Assembly: GCF_000635915.2 (NCBI RefSeq)
Contig: NZ_CP015614.1
Span: 913,501-977,500 of the forward strand
DNA length: 64,000 nt
Direction: 5' to 3'
Source of the DNA: Brevundimonas naejangsanensis
GTDB lineage: Bacteria > Pseudomonadota > Alphaproteobacteria > Caulobacterales > Caulobacteraceae
This document shows, one piece after another, positions 63,453 to 64,000 of this stretch. The translations under genes and the position numbers were made by a program. The stretch's first letter is position 1. Each line of letters starts with the position of its first letter. The notes beneath the pieces were generated by a model, which was not told the origin of the DNA, did not search any database, and worked only from the letters and a program-made list of their open reading frames with translations.

Positions 63453-64000
63453 GAGTCTGGCTTGCGGCGGCCTTCCTTTTTGGCGCTCCTGCGGCGGCGG
63501 CTGCGCAGTCGATCGATTGGAGCCGTGCCGGCGGCGACCTGTTCGGCCTGCCGCTCGAGGGCGCTGAAGCGTTGCCGATGAACAGCGGCGGTCCGCGCGT
63601 CATTTCGCCGACCCAGCCTTTCGACGACGCCGTGGCGGCGGCGGCGGCGCATCACAACCTGGACCCTAAGTTGCTTCACGCCCTGGTCCTGACGGAGAGC
63701 GCCTATCGGACGGACGCGGTCTCGCCGGCCGGAGCGGCGGGCCTCACCCAGTTGATGCCGGGAACGGCCCTCGATTTGGGGGTCGCAGATCGCTTCGACC
63801 CGGTTGAAAATCTGAAAGGCGGGGCGGACTACCTGGCGCGCCAGATCAACCGTTTCGGGGACCTGAGGCTCGCCTTGGCGGCTTACAACTCAGGGCCGGC
63901 CCGCGTGGCGCGTCTCGGGCGCGTGCCGGACATCGCCGAGACGCGGGCCTATGTGGCCACGGTGATCGATTGTTACCTGGCCTTGGCGGCGGGCCGGTCC
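63446..64000 (+). CDS. Lytic transglycosylase (VirB1/TrbN-like), partial
   Basis: This frame is open to the window edge (185 codons). It has a signal peptide (WLAAAFLFGAPAAAAAQ) and an SLT domain: HNLDPKLLHALVLTESAYRT with catalytic Glu in LTESAYR, then AGAAGLTQLMPGTALDLGV and ALAAYNSGPARVARLGRV. It opens peptidoglycan for pilus passage. AGGAGG lies upstream within traF. Confidence 0.93.
   Translation, partial: MVRVWLAAAFLFGAPAAAAAQSIDWSRAGGDLFGLPLEGAEALPMNSGGPRVISPTQPFDDAVAAAAAHHNLDPKLLHALVLTESAYRTDAVSPAGAAGLTQLMPGTALDLGVADRFDPVENLKGGADYLARQINRFGDLRLALAAYNSGPARVARLGRVPDIAETRAYVATVIDCYLALAAGRS

Noticed and set aside
1..64000. CRISPR array, rRNA operon or intact insertion sequence
   Set aside because: No regularly spaced identical repeats, no rRNA-like sequence and no transposase gene with terminal repeats were seen.

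Overview
The window is high-GC DNA from an alphaproteobacterium, most likely of the Caulobacterales and possibly Brevundimonas. This rests on an astexin/caulonodin-type lasso peptide locus with an isopeptidase and TonB receptor, frequent ATGA/GTGA gene overlaps, TonB receptors typical of the group, and an RP4-like trb conjugation operon. Taxonomy is inferred, not tested. No rRNA, tRNA or CRISPR array was found.

Layout. 1-4375 (minus): a defence-like operon of an HNH nuclease, two m5C methyltransferases and an unknown winged-helix-like protein cut by the window edge, the last three joined by GTGA overlaps. 5283-11313 (minus): an oxyanion resistance block (arsR-arsC-acr3-arsN2-arsH, then chrA and a SulP transporter) with a perfect palindromic operator on the arsR start. 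11513-18366: a TetR regulator divergent from TonB receptor, D-aminopeptidase, MFS transporter and dipeptide epimerase genes, which reads as a pathway for uptake and breakdown of D-residue-containing peptides. 18.7-34.8 kb: a gene-poor accessory zone rich in remnants (galE fused to a xenobiotic acetyltransferase, SRAP, YciF, others), with intact stress genes (hemerythrin, exonuclease III, LigD, MgtC, DUF421, isochorismatase, NTase-HEPN) and several small acidic or disordered proteins. 34.8-36.4 kb: an AT-richer, structured, repeat-bearing stretch with a candidate small RNA and two paralogous small membrane proteins that share a hairpin leader.

39.1-48.8 kb is a complete lasso peptide locus. 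On the minus strand are precursor A, a fused B protein (leader binding plus protease) and the C cyclase. On the plus strand are an ECF sigma factor, a FecR anti-sigma factor, a TonB receptor and a lasso isopeptidase. The likely logic is synthesis, sensing and re-import at the receptor, then linearisation by the isopeptidase. Two points stand out. The predicted core starts with Asp and has its only suitable ring acceptor at Glu9. The TonB receptor carries a single-base frameshift.

48.8-64.0 kb: regulators (XRE, GntR), then traG, a ribbon-helix-helix gene and trbB-C-D-E-J-L-F-G-I, traF and a lytic transglycosylase running off the end. This is a trb-type type IV secretion system of an integrative or plasmid element. 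An opposite-strand pair (a hypothetical gene and SRAP) splits trbB from trbC, and trbC has its own operator-like upstream site.
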